The position numbers were made by a program, and so were the translations under genes. A stretch of DNA of 35,815 nucleotides from a virus. Of the stretch, positions 1-7,574 are shown piece after piece. The notes beneath the pieces were generated by a model that was not told the origin of the DNA, searched no databases, and was given only the letters and a program-made list of their open reading frames with translations. Location: positions 1 through 35,815 of the IMG/VR virus record IMGVR_UViG_3300044535_000202, one strand, 5' to 3'. Numbering within the stretch: position 1 is the stretch's first letter; each line of letters begins with the position of its first letter.

Positions 1-133
1 AAAAGAACCTAATTGGGTTCTTTCAAGTTTACCAATGACAAGTGAGTTTGATAATAGAAGCAACATAGATAAGCTAATAGGTTGTTTATATATTGATGAT
101 GCTAAAAAAATAAAATGCGAATACTCGGAATAA
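1..133 (+). CDS. 3' fragment of PD-(D/E)XK-like nuclease gene (duplicate end)
   Basis: This is the duplicated C-terminal end of the gene that is complete at 35352-35732; the stop codon is TAA at 131-133. The only change is T89, which turns an aspartate codon (GAT) into tyrosine (TAT) in the motif read as GCLDIDD in the complete copy. On the circular genome this is not a separate gene. It overlaps the next gene by 19 bases. Confidence 0.85.
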   Translation, partial: KEPNWVLSSLPMTSEFDNRSNIDKLIGCLYIDDAKKIKCEYSE

Positions 134-216
134 CATCACCACAAAGCGGAGTAGGTTACCATAGGATTATTATGCCGGTGGCACATATGCAGAAAGAATA
201 TGCAATGCTGACCGAT
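1..216. repeat. Left copy of 216-bp terminal direct repeat
   Basis: Bases 1-216 match bases 35600-35815 in direct orientation except at one base: T at 89 here, G at 35688 there. The repeat cuts through two genes: the last 133 bases of one and the first 102 of the glycosyltransferase gene. A physical phage terminus is rarely placed so. The simplest reading is the overlap of a circular or circularly permuted genome, with 35,599 unique bases. Confidence 0.95.
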
Positions 217-1110
217 ACAGTTACAGATGAAATAGTAGATAACAATTACGATATTTTTTTAATGAATAGGTACTTCACAGGTGTAACCATTCAACAAGTA
301 CTTGAAATGAGAAAGAAGTACGGCTTTAAACTTGTGGTTGATAATGATGACTTTTGGAGGTTAGATGCTTCTCACGTTCTTTATAATCGTTATGCTGATG
401 GGGATATTACAAACAAGATATTAGAGTATGTAAGGGCAGCAGACCTATGTACTGTAACACACGAAAGATTAGCTGATGAAGTTTACAAGTATAATAAAAA
501 TGTTGAGATAATACCCAATGCTTTACCATACGGAGAAGAACAGTTTTTAGATAATAAGATTGAATCAGAATTAGTTAGGTTGTTCTGGGCAGGTAGTGGA
601 ACACACGAACACGATTTAAAAATACTTAAAAACCCAATGCGTAAAATATCGGAGCTATCAAGGATAAAATCCGTTATCGCAGGATATAACGATGCCGAGC
701 AATTTATTTGGAATAAGATGTCAATGTGGTTCAGTAATAATTATAACATACCCACACAGATTTACAGGTTTACTGAAGTGTTTAAATATATGGCAGCTTA
801 TGCTGACTCTGATATTAGCCTAATTCCTTTAGTCGAATCTACTTTTAATTCTATGAAGTCTAATCTGAAGGTATTGGAAACGGCAGCAAAGAAAAACCCT
901 GCTATTGTTTCTAATGTCCATCCATACAAAGATATGCCTGTACTGTATGTTAACAAACAGTCTGATTGGTTCAAACATACAAGGGATTTAGTACACGATA
1001 AAGCAATGAGAGATGAATTAGGATTAAAGCTATACGAGTACTGTAATGCTAATTACTCGTTAAAACATATAAATAACAAAAGATATGACATTTATAGTAA
1101 ATTACTATAG
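115..1110 (+). CDS. GT-B fold glycosyltransferase (GT4-like)
   Basis: A 331-residue protein with the layout of a GT-B glycosyltransferase. The N-terminal half opens MRILGITSPQSGVGYHR, a nucleotide-fold start with a glycine-rich turn. Around residues 68-77 it has VVDNDDFW, and near 110-140 VTHERLADE followed by IIPNALPYG, the usual linker into the donor-binding domain. The C-terminal half has FWAGSGTHEHD and, near 228-270, SDISLIPL with LETAAKKNPAIVSN, the position of the donor-binding glutamate in GT4 enzymes. It should move a sugar from a nucleotide donor, but the acceptor is unknown: virion protein, host surface glycan or DNA. It overlaps the upstream gene by 19 bases and abuts the next gene at 1111. 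Three related sugar or methyl transfer genes lie 2.5 kb downstream. Confidence 0.8.
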   Translation: MRILGITSPQSGVGYHRIIMPVAHMQKEYAMLTDTVTDEIVDNNYDIFLMNRYFTGVTIQQVLEMRKKYGFKLVVDNDDFWRLDASHVLYNRYADGDITNKILEYVRAADLCTVTHERLADEVYKYNKNVEIIPNALPYGEEQFLDNKIESELVRLFWAGSGTHEHDLKILKNPMRKISELSRIKSVIAGYNDAEQFIWNKMSMWFSNNYNIPTQIYRFTEVFKYMAAYADSDISLIPLVESTFNSMKSNLKVLETAAKKNPAIVSNVHPYKDMPVLYVNKQSDWFKHTRDLVHDKAMRDELGLKLYEYCNANYSLKHINNKRYDIYSKLL

Positions 1111-1524
1111 ATGCCTGTCATTAAATGTGCCAACGGAAAATATAGAATAGGTGGCGGTTCGTGCATATACGAATCAGAAGAAAAGGCACAGAAGGCTTGG
1201 ACTGCTATTAGAGTAGCAATGGTTGAAAGCTATAACGACTACCCACAAGCTGCAAGGGTAAATGCTCAAAGAGCAATTAATTTAAGGGAACAATACAAGT
1301 TAGGTTGCGGAACTCCTGTAGGATGGGCAAGAGCCAATCAGTTAGCCAACGGAGAAAATATTACCAGAGAAACAATAGCAAGAATGTCAGCCTTTGAAAG
1401 GCACAGAGATAATTCTAAGGGCAACCCGAAAGAAGATTGCGGTGCTTTAATGTGGTTAGCCTGGGGTGGAGATGCAGGTATTGAATGGGCAAGTAAAAAA
1501 TTACAAGAAATAGATAAAAAATGA
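1111..1524 (+). CDS. Conserved phage protein with CGTPVGWARANQLA signature
   Basis: A 137-residue protein that starts directly after the preceding stop. The N-terminal part (MPVIKCANGKYRIGGG) is a short basic module. The rest has the run YNDYPQAARVNAQRA, CGTPVGWARANQLA, ETIARMSAFERH and CGALMWLAWGGDAGIEWA. I know this signature from phage contigs, both as a free small protein and as a domain attached to head proteins, but no biochemical role is known to me. The alternating helices and conserved Cys, Trp and His suggest a small compact binding domain. Its stop overlaps the start of the next gene (ATGA). Confidence 0.7.
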   Translation: MPVIKCANGKYRIGGGSCIYESEEKAQKAWTAIRVAMVESYNDYPQAARVNAQRAINLREQYKLGCGTPVGWARANQLANGENITRETIARMSAFERHRDNSKGNPKEDCGALMWLAWGGDAGIEWASKKLQEIDKK

Positions 1525-1697
1525 ATCATCACGGAGTAGATAATAAAAGCATTGGAATGTGTTTAACATCAATTATGTTAAAGATTTGGTCTGATGTAGC
1601 ATTAAGTGATTTGGCTACAGGATTAGCAGCTATTGCAGCAATAACTACAGTTGCCTATAATCTACAGAGAATGTACAAAGAGTGGAAGCAAAAATAG
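1521..1697 (+). CDS. Small single-TM protein, holin-like
   Basis: A 58-codon gene whose ATG overlaps the preceding stop as ATGA, which supports translational coupling. After about 28 polar residues there is one hydrophobic helix at about residues 30-47 (DLATGLAAIAAITTVAYN), then a basic tail ending RMYKEWKQK. One membrane span, small size and a place 25 bases before the endolysin gene fit a holin or pinholin. A second holin candidate with two spans lies at 6182-6439, so one of them may be an antiholin or do something else. Confidence 0.65.
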   Translation: MNHHGVDNKSIGMCLTSIMLKIWSDVALSDLATGLAAIAAITTVAYNLQRMYKEWKQK

Positions 1698-1722
1698 ATT
1701 TTATATAAATTAATTTTTAAAT

Positions 1723-2199
1723 ATGAAACTAAGTGAACATCTTGAACTATCTGAAGTAGTAAGGTCTGAATCAGCTAAGAGATTAGGTATAAGCAATATG
1801 CCTACAGAAGAACATATAAATAACTTTAAGAAATTAGCAGAACATATCTTTGAGCCTATTAGAGCCAATTTTAGATGTCCTATATTAATATCAAGTGGAT
1901 ATAGGTCTAAGGCTTTAAACTCGGCTATTGGCGGTTCAGCGACATCACAGCATTGTCTTGGCGAAGCTGTTGATATTGATATGGATGGAACAGGGCAAGG
2001 TGTTACTAATAAAGATATTTTCGACTATATTAAAAATAGTCTTAACTTTGACCAATTAATTTACGAATTTGGAAACAAAGAGAATCCGGATTGGGTTCAC
2101 GTGAGTTACAAAAGTAATGGGAATCAGAGGAAGCAAGTGTTACGAGCCACAAAAATAAATGGCAAGACAACATACGCACCATATGATAGAAAAAACTAA
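1723..2199 (+). CDS. Endolysin, M15 family zinc peptidase
   Basis: A 158-residue protein with the complete peptidase M15 (D-Ala-D-Ala carboxypeptidase or L-Ala-D-Glu endopeptidase-like) pattern: SGYRS at 58-62, SQH with His77, GEAVDID with Asp84, and WVHVS with His126. His77, Asp84 and His126 are the expected zinc ligands. The family cleaves peptidoglycan stem peptides in the periplasm. There is no signal peptide or cell-wall binding domain, so release should depend on a holin, and a single-membrane-span candidate lies immediately upstream at 1521. The length is normal for a single-domain phage M15 endolysin. Confidence 0.85.
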   Translation: MKLSEHLELSEVVRSESAKRLGISNMPTEEHINNFKKLAEHIFEPIRANFRCPILISSGYRSKALNSAIGGSATSQHCLGEAVDIDMDGTGQGVTNKDIFDYIKNSLNFDQLIYEFGNKENPDWVHVSYKSNGNQRKQVLRATKINGKTTYAPYDRKN

Positions 2200-2920
2200 G
2201 AGAAGAAGATTATTTTTTGACATAGAGGTAAGTGCAAACATTGGTTTATTCTGGCAGTCTGGATATAAACTGAATATTGGACCGGAGAATATAATAAAAG
2301 AGAGAGCAATAATTTGTATTTGTTATAAGTGGGAAGATGACCGGACTGTGCATTCTTTAAAATGGGATGCAAAGCAGGATGACAAAAAGTTGTTGCAGCA
2401 GTTTATAAAAGTAATTAATGCGAGTGATGAAGCAGTAGGGCATAACGGAGATAGATTTGATTTATCTTGGATTAGAACCAGATGTTTATTTCATAAGATA
2501 GATATGTTCCCTAACTACGTTACTATTGATACTTTAAAAATAGCAAGGCAAAAGTTCAGATTTAACAGCAATAAGTTAAATTACATTGCAGACTTTTTAG
2601 GGATAGGCGAAAAGATTAAGACAGACTTTGGACTTTGGAAAAAGATAATGTTAAATAAAGACCCAAAGGCTATGTCTGATATGATTAAGTACTGTCAGAA
2701 AGATGTGGTCTTACTTGAAAAGGTTTATAAGGAGTTGGCAAAGCATACTGTGAATAAAACGCATTACGGAGTTATATTTGGGCAGGATAGGGGAAGTTGT
2801 CCAGAGTGTGGTAGTGATACTTTAAAGATACAGAATAGGAGGATTTCAGCAAGTGGTGTTAAAAAGATACAGTTCCAATGCAGTACCTGTGGAAAACATA
2901 ATACTAAAATAGAAAAGTAA
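2183..2920 (+). CDS. DnaQ-like 3'-5' exonuclease (DEDDy) with C-terminal zinc ribbon
   Basis: Counted from the ATG at 2183 (245 residues), the protein has the RNase H-like exonuclease motifs: FDIEVS with Asp13 and Glu15, HNGDRFDLSW with Asp93, and YCQKD with Tyr170 and Asp174, giving the DEDDy set. The last 40 residues add a zinc ribbon with CPEC (206-209) and CSTC (233-236), likely for nucleic-acid binding. It should degrade or trim DNA or RNA from the 3' end. An in-frame ATG at 2159 would add eight residues (MARQHTHH) lying inside the endolysin gene. I prefer 2183 because the exonuclease fold then starts close to the N-terminus. No polymerase gene accompanies it, so a proofreading role is unlikely; recombination or host DNA breakdown is more plausible. 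Confidence 0.82.
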   Translation: MIEKTKRRRLFFDIEVSANIGLFWQSGYKLNIGPENIIKERAIICICYKWEDDRTVHSLKWDAKQDDKKLLQQFIKVINASDEAVGHNGDRFDLSWIRTRCLFHKIDMFPNYVTIDTLKIARQKFRFNSNKLNYIADFLGIGEKIKTDFGLWKKIMLNKDPKAMSDMIKYCQKDVVLLEKVYKELAKHTVNKTHYGVIFGQDRGSCPECGSDTLKIQNRRISASGVKKIQFQCSTCGKHNTKIEK

Positions 2921-3108
2921 TGTTACCTAAGAAACTTAACAAGATGAATATAGATGAGCAGGAAGCGTACATCGTTAACAGGTTAAATGAATTGTACATT
3001 AAAGAAAAGTTGTATAGGATTGCACTTGCTAAAGTTAGAGGTAATGTAAAAATAGATATATCAGAGATAGACAGACCAGATTTAATGCTAATGAAAGTTG
3101 AGGATTAA
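2920..3108 (+). CDS. Hypothetical 62-residue helical protein
   Basis: Starts in a TAATG overlap with the exonuclease stop. It is charged and helical (NIDEQEAYIVNRLNELYIKEKLYRIALAKVRG) with no cysteine, signal peptide or membrane segment. I do not recognise a family. The tight coupling on both sides supports a real gene. Confidence 0.6.
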   Translation: MLPKKLNKMNIDEQEAYIVNRLNELYIKEKLYRIALAKVRGNVKIDISEIDRPDLMLMKVED

Positions 3109-3367
3109 AATTAAATATACTAAACTTGGAAAACAAAAGGCTTGGGGAATGGCTGATTCAGATGGCTTGGTACTTCTTGACAGTAGGCTTAAAAGTAAGA
3201 AGCACCTTGAAATATTATTACACGAGTGTCTGCATATACTATACCCTAAAAATACAGAAGAAGAAGTAGTAGAGAAGTCTATTATTTTAACCAATACATT
3301 GTGGCACGAGAAGTACAGAAGAATAGAAGATAGTGAAACAGTACCTTTGCAGGATGGTAGCTTATGA
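3098..3367 (+). CDS. Small HExxH metallopeptidase-like protein
   Basis: An 89-residue protein that must start at TTG 3098 (or deeper), overlapping the previous gene by 11 bases; no ATG lies in the first part of the frame. It contains LLHECLHILYP, an HExxH zinc motif with His42, Glu43 and His46, followed by EEEVVEKS, where Glu55 or Glu56 could be the third ligand. The layout recalls short phage proteins of the SprT/IrrE type reduced to the metal-binding core. Activity is inferred. It lies between an exonuclease and an HNH gene, so it may belong to a nucleic-acid module. Confidence 0.65.
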   Translation: MRIKIKYTKLGKQKAWGMADSDGLVLLDSRLKSKKHLEILLHECLHILYPKNTEEEVVEKSIILTNTLWHEKYRRIEDSETVPLQDGSL

Positions 3368-3627
3368 AGAAACATACAAAACTATATTTTGATTATTTTG
3401 GTTATACTAAAGATTGCTTTGTTGCCTGTGAAGTATGCGGTGGTAAAGCTGTTGACATTCATCACATTGATTGCAGGGGTATGGGTGGCAGCAAAGTTAA
3501 AGACGAGGTCAAGAATTTAATGGCTGTGTGCAGGGAATGTCATTTAAAGTATGGGGATAAGAAAGAGTTTATGCAACTTTTAAAAGAAACACATTATAAA
3601 TTTATGGACTTTTATGGCAAAAGATAA
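3364..3627 (+). CDS. Small HNH endonuclease
   Basis: An 87-residue protein that is almost entirely an HNH domain: CEVC (Cys22, Cys25), HH at 33-34, GMGGSK, Asn51 in NLMAVC and CREC with His60, closing the zinc site (Cys56, Cys59). It should nick or cut double-stranded DNA. Free-standing HNH proteins near terminases can be packaging accessory factors; this one is about 4 kb upstream of the terminase genes. It overlaps the next gene by 14 bases. A homing role is not excluded, but there is no intron or inserted gene around it. Confidence 0.85.
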   Translation: MKKHTKLYFDYFGYTKDCFVACEVCGGKAVDIHHIDCRGMGGSKVKDEVKNLMAVCRECHLKYGDKKEFMQLLKETHYKFMDFYGKR

Positions 3628-4255
3628 AGAAATATTTGTAGCTGTTTATACAAATAAAGTTAAAAGCTATTGCGATGTAGAATTTTTTAATGCATTGCAA
3701 AACAATATTAGCACCGAAAATATTTATGTAGTTGATAATACAAATGATAACGGACTATATGCATCTGAATTAAGAAATATAATTAGTTGCAGTATTGTTA
3801 ATTTAGACATACCAATAGAGCCACAGCATACTAAATTCCACAGGAAGGTTGCAGAATCGGTTTTATATTTAAGGGATATTTTTTTGAAGTCTGATTATAA
3901 ATATTTTTTAATAGTTGAAAGTGATGTTGTTATTCCACCTAACACAATAGATACACTTTTAAATAACATTGAAACAATGCCACCAGATACAGGGGCAGTT
4001 GGGGCATTATACTATGAAGGATTTCACAACTACTCATTAACAGGGATACAATATACTAATCACGTGTTAAGTGGATGTACGATTTACAAACGCATTATGA
4101 TAGAGAAATATCCTTTCCGTTATCAGGAAGATTATTTACAGGCATTTCCAGATGCTCTTATCTGCATAGATGCTATCAACGAATATAAGTATTACAACAA
4201 TCACGAATTAATCTGTAAACACGCACATTCAAGTAATGGTTCAAGATATGTATAA
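3614..4255 (+). CDS. GT-A fold glycosyltransferase-like protein
   Basis: A 213-residue protein with a GT-A (GT2-like) look: a beta-strand start IFVAVYTNKVKSYCD, IYVVDNTND near 38, then FLIVESDVVIPPNTI where Glu-Ser-Asp (102-104) stands in the place of the metal-binding DxD. DTGAVGALYYEGF follows, as expected before the acceptor site. The C-terminus has LICKHAHSSNGSRYV. It overlaps the HNH gene and the methyltransferase gene, so these are probably co-translated. The acceptor is unknown. Confidence 0.68.
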   Translation: MAKDKEIFVAVYTNKVKSYCDVEFFNALQNNISTENIYVVDNTNDNGLYASELRNIISCSIVNLDIPIEPQHTKFHRKVAESVLYLRDIFLKSDYKYFLIVESDVVIPPNTIDTLLNNIETMPPDTGAVGALYYEGFHNYSLTGIQYTNHVLSGCTIYKRIMIEKYPFRYQEDYLQAFPDALICIDAINEYKYYNNHELICKHAHSSNGSRYV

Positions 4256-4895
4256 AATAAATAGTATTACAATAGATTCAACAAACAGTGTAACAGACTT
4301 ATGTCTGCTTGGTGTAAAATACCCAACCGACAAATCTCCGTACAATACAGAAGGCAACTTACATAAACACGCATATACAGCTATCTATAATCTTTTGTTT
4401 TCCAATATTAGATATAAAGATATAAAACTTGGGGAGTTAGGTATTTTAGATAATAACTCTATGCTAAGTTGGAGGGAGTTTTTCCCTAATGCAAAGTTGT
4501 ATGGGTTTGAATGGTTCGATGAAAGATTGGATAAAGCAATTGATGATAATATTGATTGTACATATATTAAGATGAATGTAAAAGATGTTAATTCAATATC
4601 TGAAGGACTATCTATTAGCGGTAGCAACTTTGATATATTAATAGAAGATTCAACACATCAATTTGAAGACCAAATAAAATTCATCAATGAAGCATATAAG
4701 CATTTAAACCCCGGAGGGATATTAATAATTGAAGATATATTTATAAATGCGAATGAAGAAGATTACTTTAAAGCTATAAATCTTGAACACTTTTGTTCTG
4801 CAACATTCATATATGCCAATCACAATTTAAAGAACTCTGCAGGATGGAATAATGATAAGTTACTTGTGTTACATAAAAACGATAAATGTTTATAA
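4236..4895 (+). CDS. Class I SAM-dependent methyltransferase
   Basis: A 219-residue protein with the class I methyltransferase pattern: LGELGI at about 65-70 in the SAM-binding glycine-rich position, YGFEWFDE for the acidic strand-2 end, FDILIEDSTHQFEDQI from about 132, and NPGGILIIEDIF from 158. This resembles the CmcI/Methyltransf_24 group, which often methylates sugars. Lying between two glycosyltransferase-like genes with overlaps on both sides (20 and 10 bases), it most likely caps or alters a glycan. A second ATG at 4248 is possible as the start. Confidence 0.78.
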   Translation: MVQDMYKINSITIDSTNSVTDLCLLGVKYPTDKSPYNTEGNLHKHAYTAIYNLLFSNIRYKDIKLGELGILDNNSMLSWREFFPNAKLYGFEWFDERLDKAIDDNIDCTYIKMNVKDVNSISEGLSISGSNFDILIEDSTHQFEDQIKFINEAYKHLNPGGILIIEDIFINANEEDYFKAINLEHFCSATFIYANHNLKNSAGWNNDKLLVLHKNDKCL

Positions 4896-5416
4896 ATATT
4901 ATAACACCCTGTTCAAGACCGCAGAATTTAAAAGTAATTTCTGAAAGTATAAACATACCTAAAGAAAACTTTAAATGGATTGTTGTTTATGATTCAATGG
5001 AAGTATTTGAATCTCCTGATAATTGTGAAGCATATTGCATAAAAGATACAAATAGCGTATACGGAAATGCTCAAAGAAACTTTGCTCTTGATTTAGTTAC
5101 TGATGGATACGTTTATTTTAATGATGATGACACAATATTGCATCCAGATTTATGGGATGAAATAAAGGACAAGGATGCAGACTTCATATCTTTTAAACAA
5201 GTGAATAAAGATGGCTCATTAAGGTTGGAAGGGAATGAAATTATACCTAACTTTATAGATAGTCATAATTTTATAGTATCTGCTAAATGTATAACCTCAA
5301 GATGGGAATTAAACAGATATGATGCTGATGGAGTTTTCGCAGTTGAATGTTTTAACAATGCAAAAGAAAAGTTATATATTCCTAAAGTATTATCTATTTA
5401 TAATTCTCTAAAGTAA
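4886..5416 (+). CDS. GT2-like glycosyltransferase
   Basis: A 176-residue GT-A type protein: FINIITPCSRPQNL at the N-terminus, GNAQRNFALDLVTDGYVYFNDDDT with Asp80-82 forming the metal and nucleotide-sugar binding DxD, then HPDLWDEI. The length is short for GT2, so it is a minimal catalytic domain without a membrane segment. It closes a glycosyltransferase-methyltransferase-glycosyltransferase run. Confidence 0.78.
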   Translation: MFINIITPCSRPQNLKVISESINIPKENFKWIVVYDSMEVFESPDNCEAYCIKDTNSVYGNAQRNFALDLVTDGYVYFNDDDTILHPDLWDEIKDKDADFISFKQVNKDGSLRLEGNEIIPNFIDSHNFIVSAKCITSRWELNRYDADGVFAVECFNNAKEKLYIPKVLSIYNSLK

Positions 5417-5535
5417 TGGCAAAACAAACAGATAGCAGTAAAACAACATTTGGTAAAAGAAAAAGAGGGATAGCTAAAAAATCATTTAATAAACACAGTC
5501 CAAGACCTAAAAAATATAAAGGTCAAGGAAGATAA
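5416..5535 (+). CDS. Tiny very basic conserved phage protein
   Basis: A 39-residue gene starting in a TAATG overlap with the glycosyltransferase stop. The product is strongly basic, with TFGKRKRG, FNKHSPRPKKYKGQGR and only one acidic residue. I recall similar tiny proteins ending in a KKYxGQGR-like tail in Bacteroidota phages, but no function. Charge and size suggest nucleic-acid or ribosome binding, or a virion component. It is too short for most gene callers. Confidence 0.6.
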   Translation: MAKQTDSSKTTFGKRKRGIAKKSFNKHSPRPKKYKGQGR

Positions 5536-5546
5536 AACAATAAACT

Positions 5547-5840
5547 ATGGCGGTAAAAAACTTAAACCCAGTTACAGGCATAATGGATTTTAAAACATTC
5601 TCAAAGAATCCTATTGTAGCTACATTATTTTTAGTACTTATAGCAATATCTTATTTATACATTGATGTTAAATCTACTTTTAAAGAACAAATAGTATCAC
5701 AGAATGCTAAAGTTATTAAATTAGAAGAAAAAGTTGATGTGATGCAAATACTTCTAAGGAGGACAGATTCTTCATTAGCTGCTGCCACAACTAAATTAAG
5801 TACATTGGAACAATTAGGTAAAATTCAAATGATTAAATAA
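5547..5840 (+). CDS. Membrane-anchored coiled-coil protein, inner-membrane spanin candidate
   Basis: 97 residues: a short N-terminal part, one membrane helix at about 22-39 (PIVATLFLVLIAISYLYI), then a coiled coil (KVIKLEEKVDVMQILLRR) to the end. This is i-spanin topology: cytoplasmic start, one span, periplasmic coiled coil. The next gene starts on its stop (TAATG) and encodes a lipoprotein, which is the usual i-/o-spanin arrangement. Assignment is by topology and position only. Confidence 0.55.
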   Translation: MAVKNLNPVTGIMDFKTFSKNPIVATLFLVLIAISYLYIDVKSTFKEQIVSQNAKVIKLEEKVDVMQILLRRTDSSLAAATTKLSTLEQLGKIQMIK

Positions 5841-6178
5841 TGAAGTACATATTTTTATTACTATTAACAGGATGTAGTTTGTCTGCTCAAAACGATAGTA
5901 ATGAGCAAAAGAAAGATGCTGAATATCAAAAGTTAATTAATGATGTAAAGAATAATCACAATACCTTTAACAGAGTACAGGCTAAAGCCAAAGCAAAAGA
6001 AACTAAGTTAGTGTATCAAGCAATAAGTAAAATAGCAATTTTAAGTGAAGAAGTGAAAAGCCTTAAAAATGATATAAGTAAAATAAAGGTAGATACAATA
6101 TACATACACGATACGATACAGATTAAAGAGAAAAAGAACTTTTGGGGTAAAACAAAAGTAGACACTACAAATAATTAA
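5840..6178 (+). CDS. Lipoprotein, outer-membrane spanin candidate
   Basis: 112 residues starting MKYIFLLLLTGCSLSAQ, a short lipoprotein signal with lipobox LLTGC and acylated Cys12. The mature part is polar and partly coiled coil (AKAKETKLVYQAISKIAILS and EEVKSLKNDISKI), then KVDTIYIHDTIQIKEKK. It overlaps the membrane coiled-coil gene by one base and precedes a holin-like gene, so it fits the o-spanin partner that would fuse outer and inner membranes during lysis. A structural or exclusion lipoprotein remains possible. Confidence 0.55.
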   Translation: MKYIFLLLLTGCSLSAQNDSNEQKKDAEYQKLINDVKNNHNTFNRVQAKAKAKETKLVYQAISKIAILSEEVKSLKNDISKIKVDTIYIHDTIQIKEKKNFWGKTKVDTTNN

Positions 6179-6181
6179 TAT

Positions 6182-6439
6182 ATGAAAAAGTTATTTAATT
6201 GGTTAGCAGGATTTTTCAGTTCAGAAAGTAGTACATCAAGTAAAAGACTTGTAGGCATTATAGGTGCTTTTGTTCTGTTCTTTACTATGTTCCATAATTC
6301 AAGGTCTGAAAGCCACTTTGTACCTGCTGATTCTTTAGTATGGGCAACCTTTGCACTAAGTGCCACTGCACTTGGACTTACAACTATTGAATCAGTAACA
6401 GATTTAATTAAAGGATACAAAGAAAAGAAAGATAGCTAA
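6182..6439 (+). CDS. Two-TM holin-like protein
   Basis: 85 residues with an amphipathic start [12 protein letters not shown], a Ser/Thr/Glu linker, a first helix [17 protein letters not shown] and a second helix [20 protein letters not shown], ending in the charged tail KGYKEKKDS. Two spans and a charged C-terminus are typical of class II-type holins, and similar proteins occur in Bacteroidota phages. It follows the spanin-like pair by four bases, so 5547-6439 reads as a lysis cassette about 3.3 kb downstream of the endolysin. Confidence 0.68.
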   Translation: MKKLFNWLAGFFSSESSTSSKRLVGIIGAFVLFFTMFHNSRSESHFVPADSLVWATFALSATALGLTTIESVTDLIKGYKEKKDS

Positions 6440-6449
6440 ACTATATTTA

Positions 6450-7574
6450 ATGATAAATCAGAACGAAATTATAGAGGTCAAGGTAGGGGAAATTAAAGCT
6501 AACCCCAATAACCCAAGAATCATTAAGGATGATAAGTTCAAGAAGCTGGTTAAATCCATTCAGGACTTCCCAGAGATGCTTAAATTACGACCTATTGTTG
6601 TCAATGATGATATGGTTGTACTTGGTGGTAATATGCGTTTAAAGGCTTGTAAAGAAGCAGGACTAAAAATGATACCTATCATTAAAGCTAATCAATTAAC
6701 AGAACAGCAACAGAAGGAATTTATAGTTAAAGATAATGTAGGATATGGAGAATGGGATTGGGATGACCTTGCAAATAATTGGGATGCAGAGCAGTTGACA
6801 GATTGGGGTTTAGATATACCAAACTTTGAACCAGAAGTATTGGAAGCAGAAGAAGATGACTTTGCAGTACCTGATGGCGGTATAGAAACGGATATTGTTT
6901 TAGGCGATTTATTTGAGATAGGAGAACATCGTTTGCTTTGTGGAAGTAGTATTGATGCAGACCATATTAGTGCTTTGATGAATGATAACAAACCAGACTT
7001 AATTCATACTGACCCTCCGTATGGAATGAATGCAGTTAGCAAAAGCGGAGTTTTAAAAGAAAGATATGGTAATGATATTTTAGGAGATGACAATAGTGAT
7101 GTTGCAAGAGATAGTTTTAATTTGATTTATTCATTATACCCTAAATCACATCATATTTGGTGGGGTGCTAATTATTATTCATCTGCATTACCTGATAGTG
7201 AATGTTGGCTTGTATGGGATAAGAATAATGGTGGAAGCGACCAAACCGACTGCGAGTTAGCTTGGACAAATATTAGAAGTGTTGTTAGACAATTTACACA
7301 AGCATCTGAAAAAACTAATAGAGTACATCCAACACAAAAACCTGTTTCATTAGTAGAATGGTGTATTGACAAAACAAAATCAAGCATTTATACAATAGCA
7401 GATTATTTTGGAGGAAGCGGTGTTACAATGGTAACAGGCCATCAGAAGGGAATTAAGACCTTCTTAATGGAACTTGACCCTAAGTACTGCCAAGTAATAG
7501 TAGACAGGATGATTAAACTTGACCCAACATTAACAATAAAAAGAAACGGAGAGATATGGCAAAAGAAGATTTAA
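6450..7574 (+). CDS. ParB-like domain fused to N6/N4 DNA methyltransferase
   Basis: 374 residues in two parts. Residues 1 to about 100 form a ParB/sulfiredoxin-like domain: [10 protein letters not shown] (16-25), [12 protein letters not shown] and [10 protein letters not shown]. From about 145 to the end is an amino-methyltransferase: [21 protein letters not shown] with catalytic DPPY at 188-191, [12 protein letters not shown], and FGGSG at 320-324 for SAM binding. Motif IV before motif I indicates a beta-class order. The product should methylate adenine N6 or cytosine N4 in a short DNA site, probably to protect phage DNA from host restriction. There is no partner restriction enzyme. It overlaps the small terminase gene by 19 bases, which hints at a link between modification and packaging. 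Confidence 0.88.
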   Translation: MINQNEIIEVKVGEIKANPNNPRIIKDDKFKKLVKSIQDFPEMLKLRPIVVNDDMVVLGGNMRLKACKEAGLKMIPIIKANQLTEQQQKEFIVKDNVGYGEWDWDDLANNWDAEQLTDWGLDIPNFEPEVLEAEEDDFAVPDGGIETDIVLGDLFEIGEHRLLCGSSIDADHISALMNDNKPDLIHTDPPYGMNAVSKSGVLKERYGNDILGDDNSDVARDSFNLIYSLYPKSHHIWWGANYYSSALPDSECWLVWDKNNGGSDQTDCELAWTNIRSVVRQFTQASEKTNRVHPTQKPVSLVEWCIDKTKSSIYTIADYFGGSGVTMVTGHQKGIKTFLMELDPKYCQVIVDRMIKLDPTLTIKRNGEIWQKKI

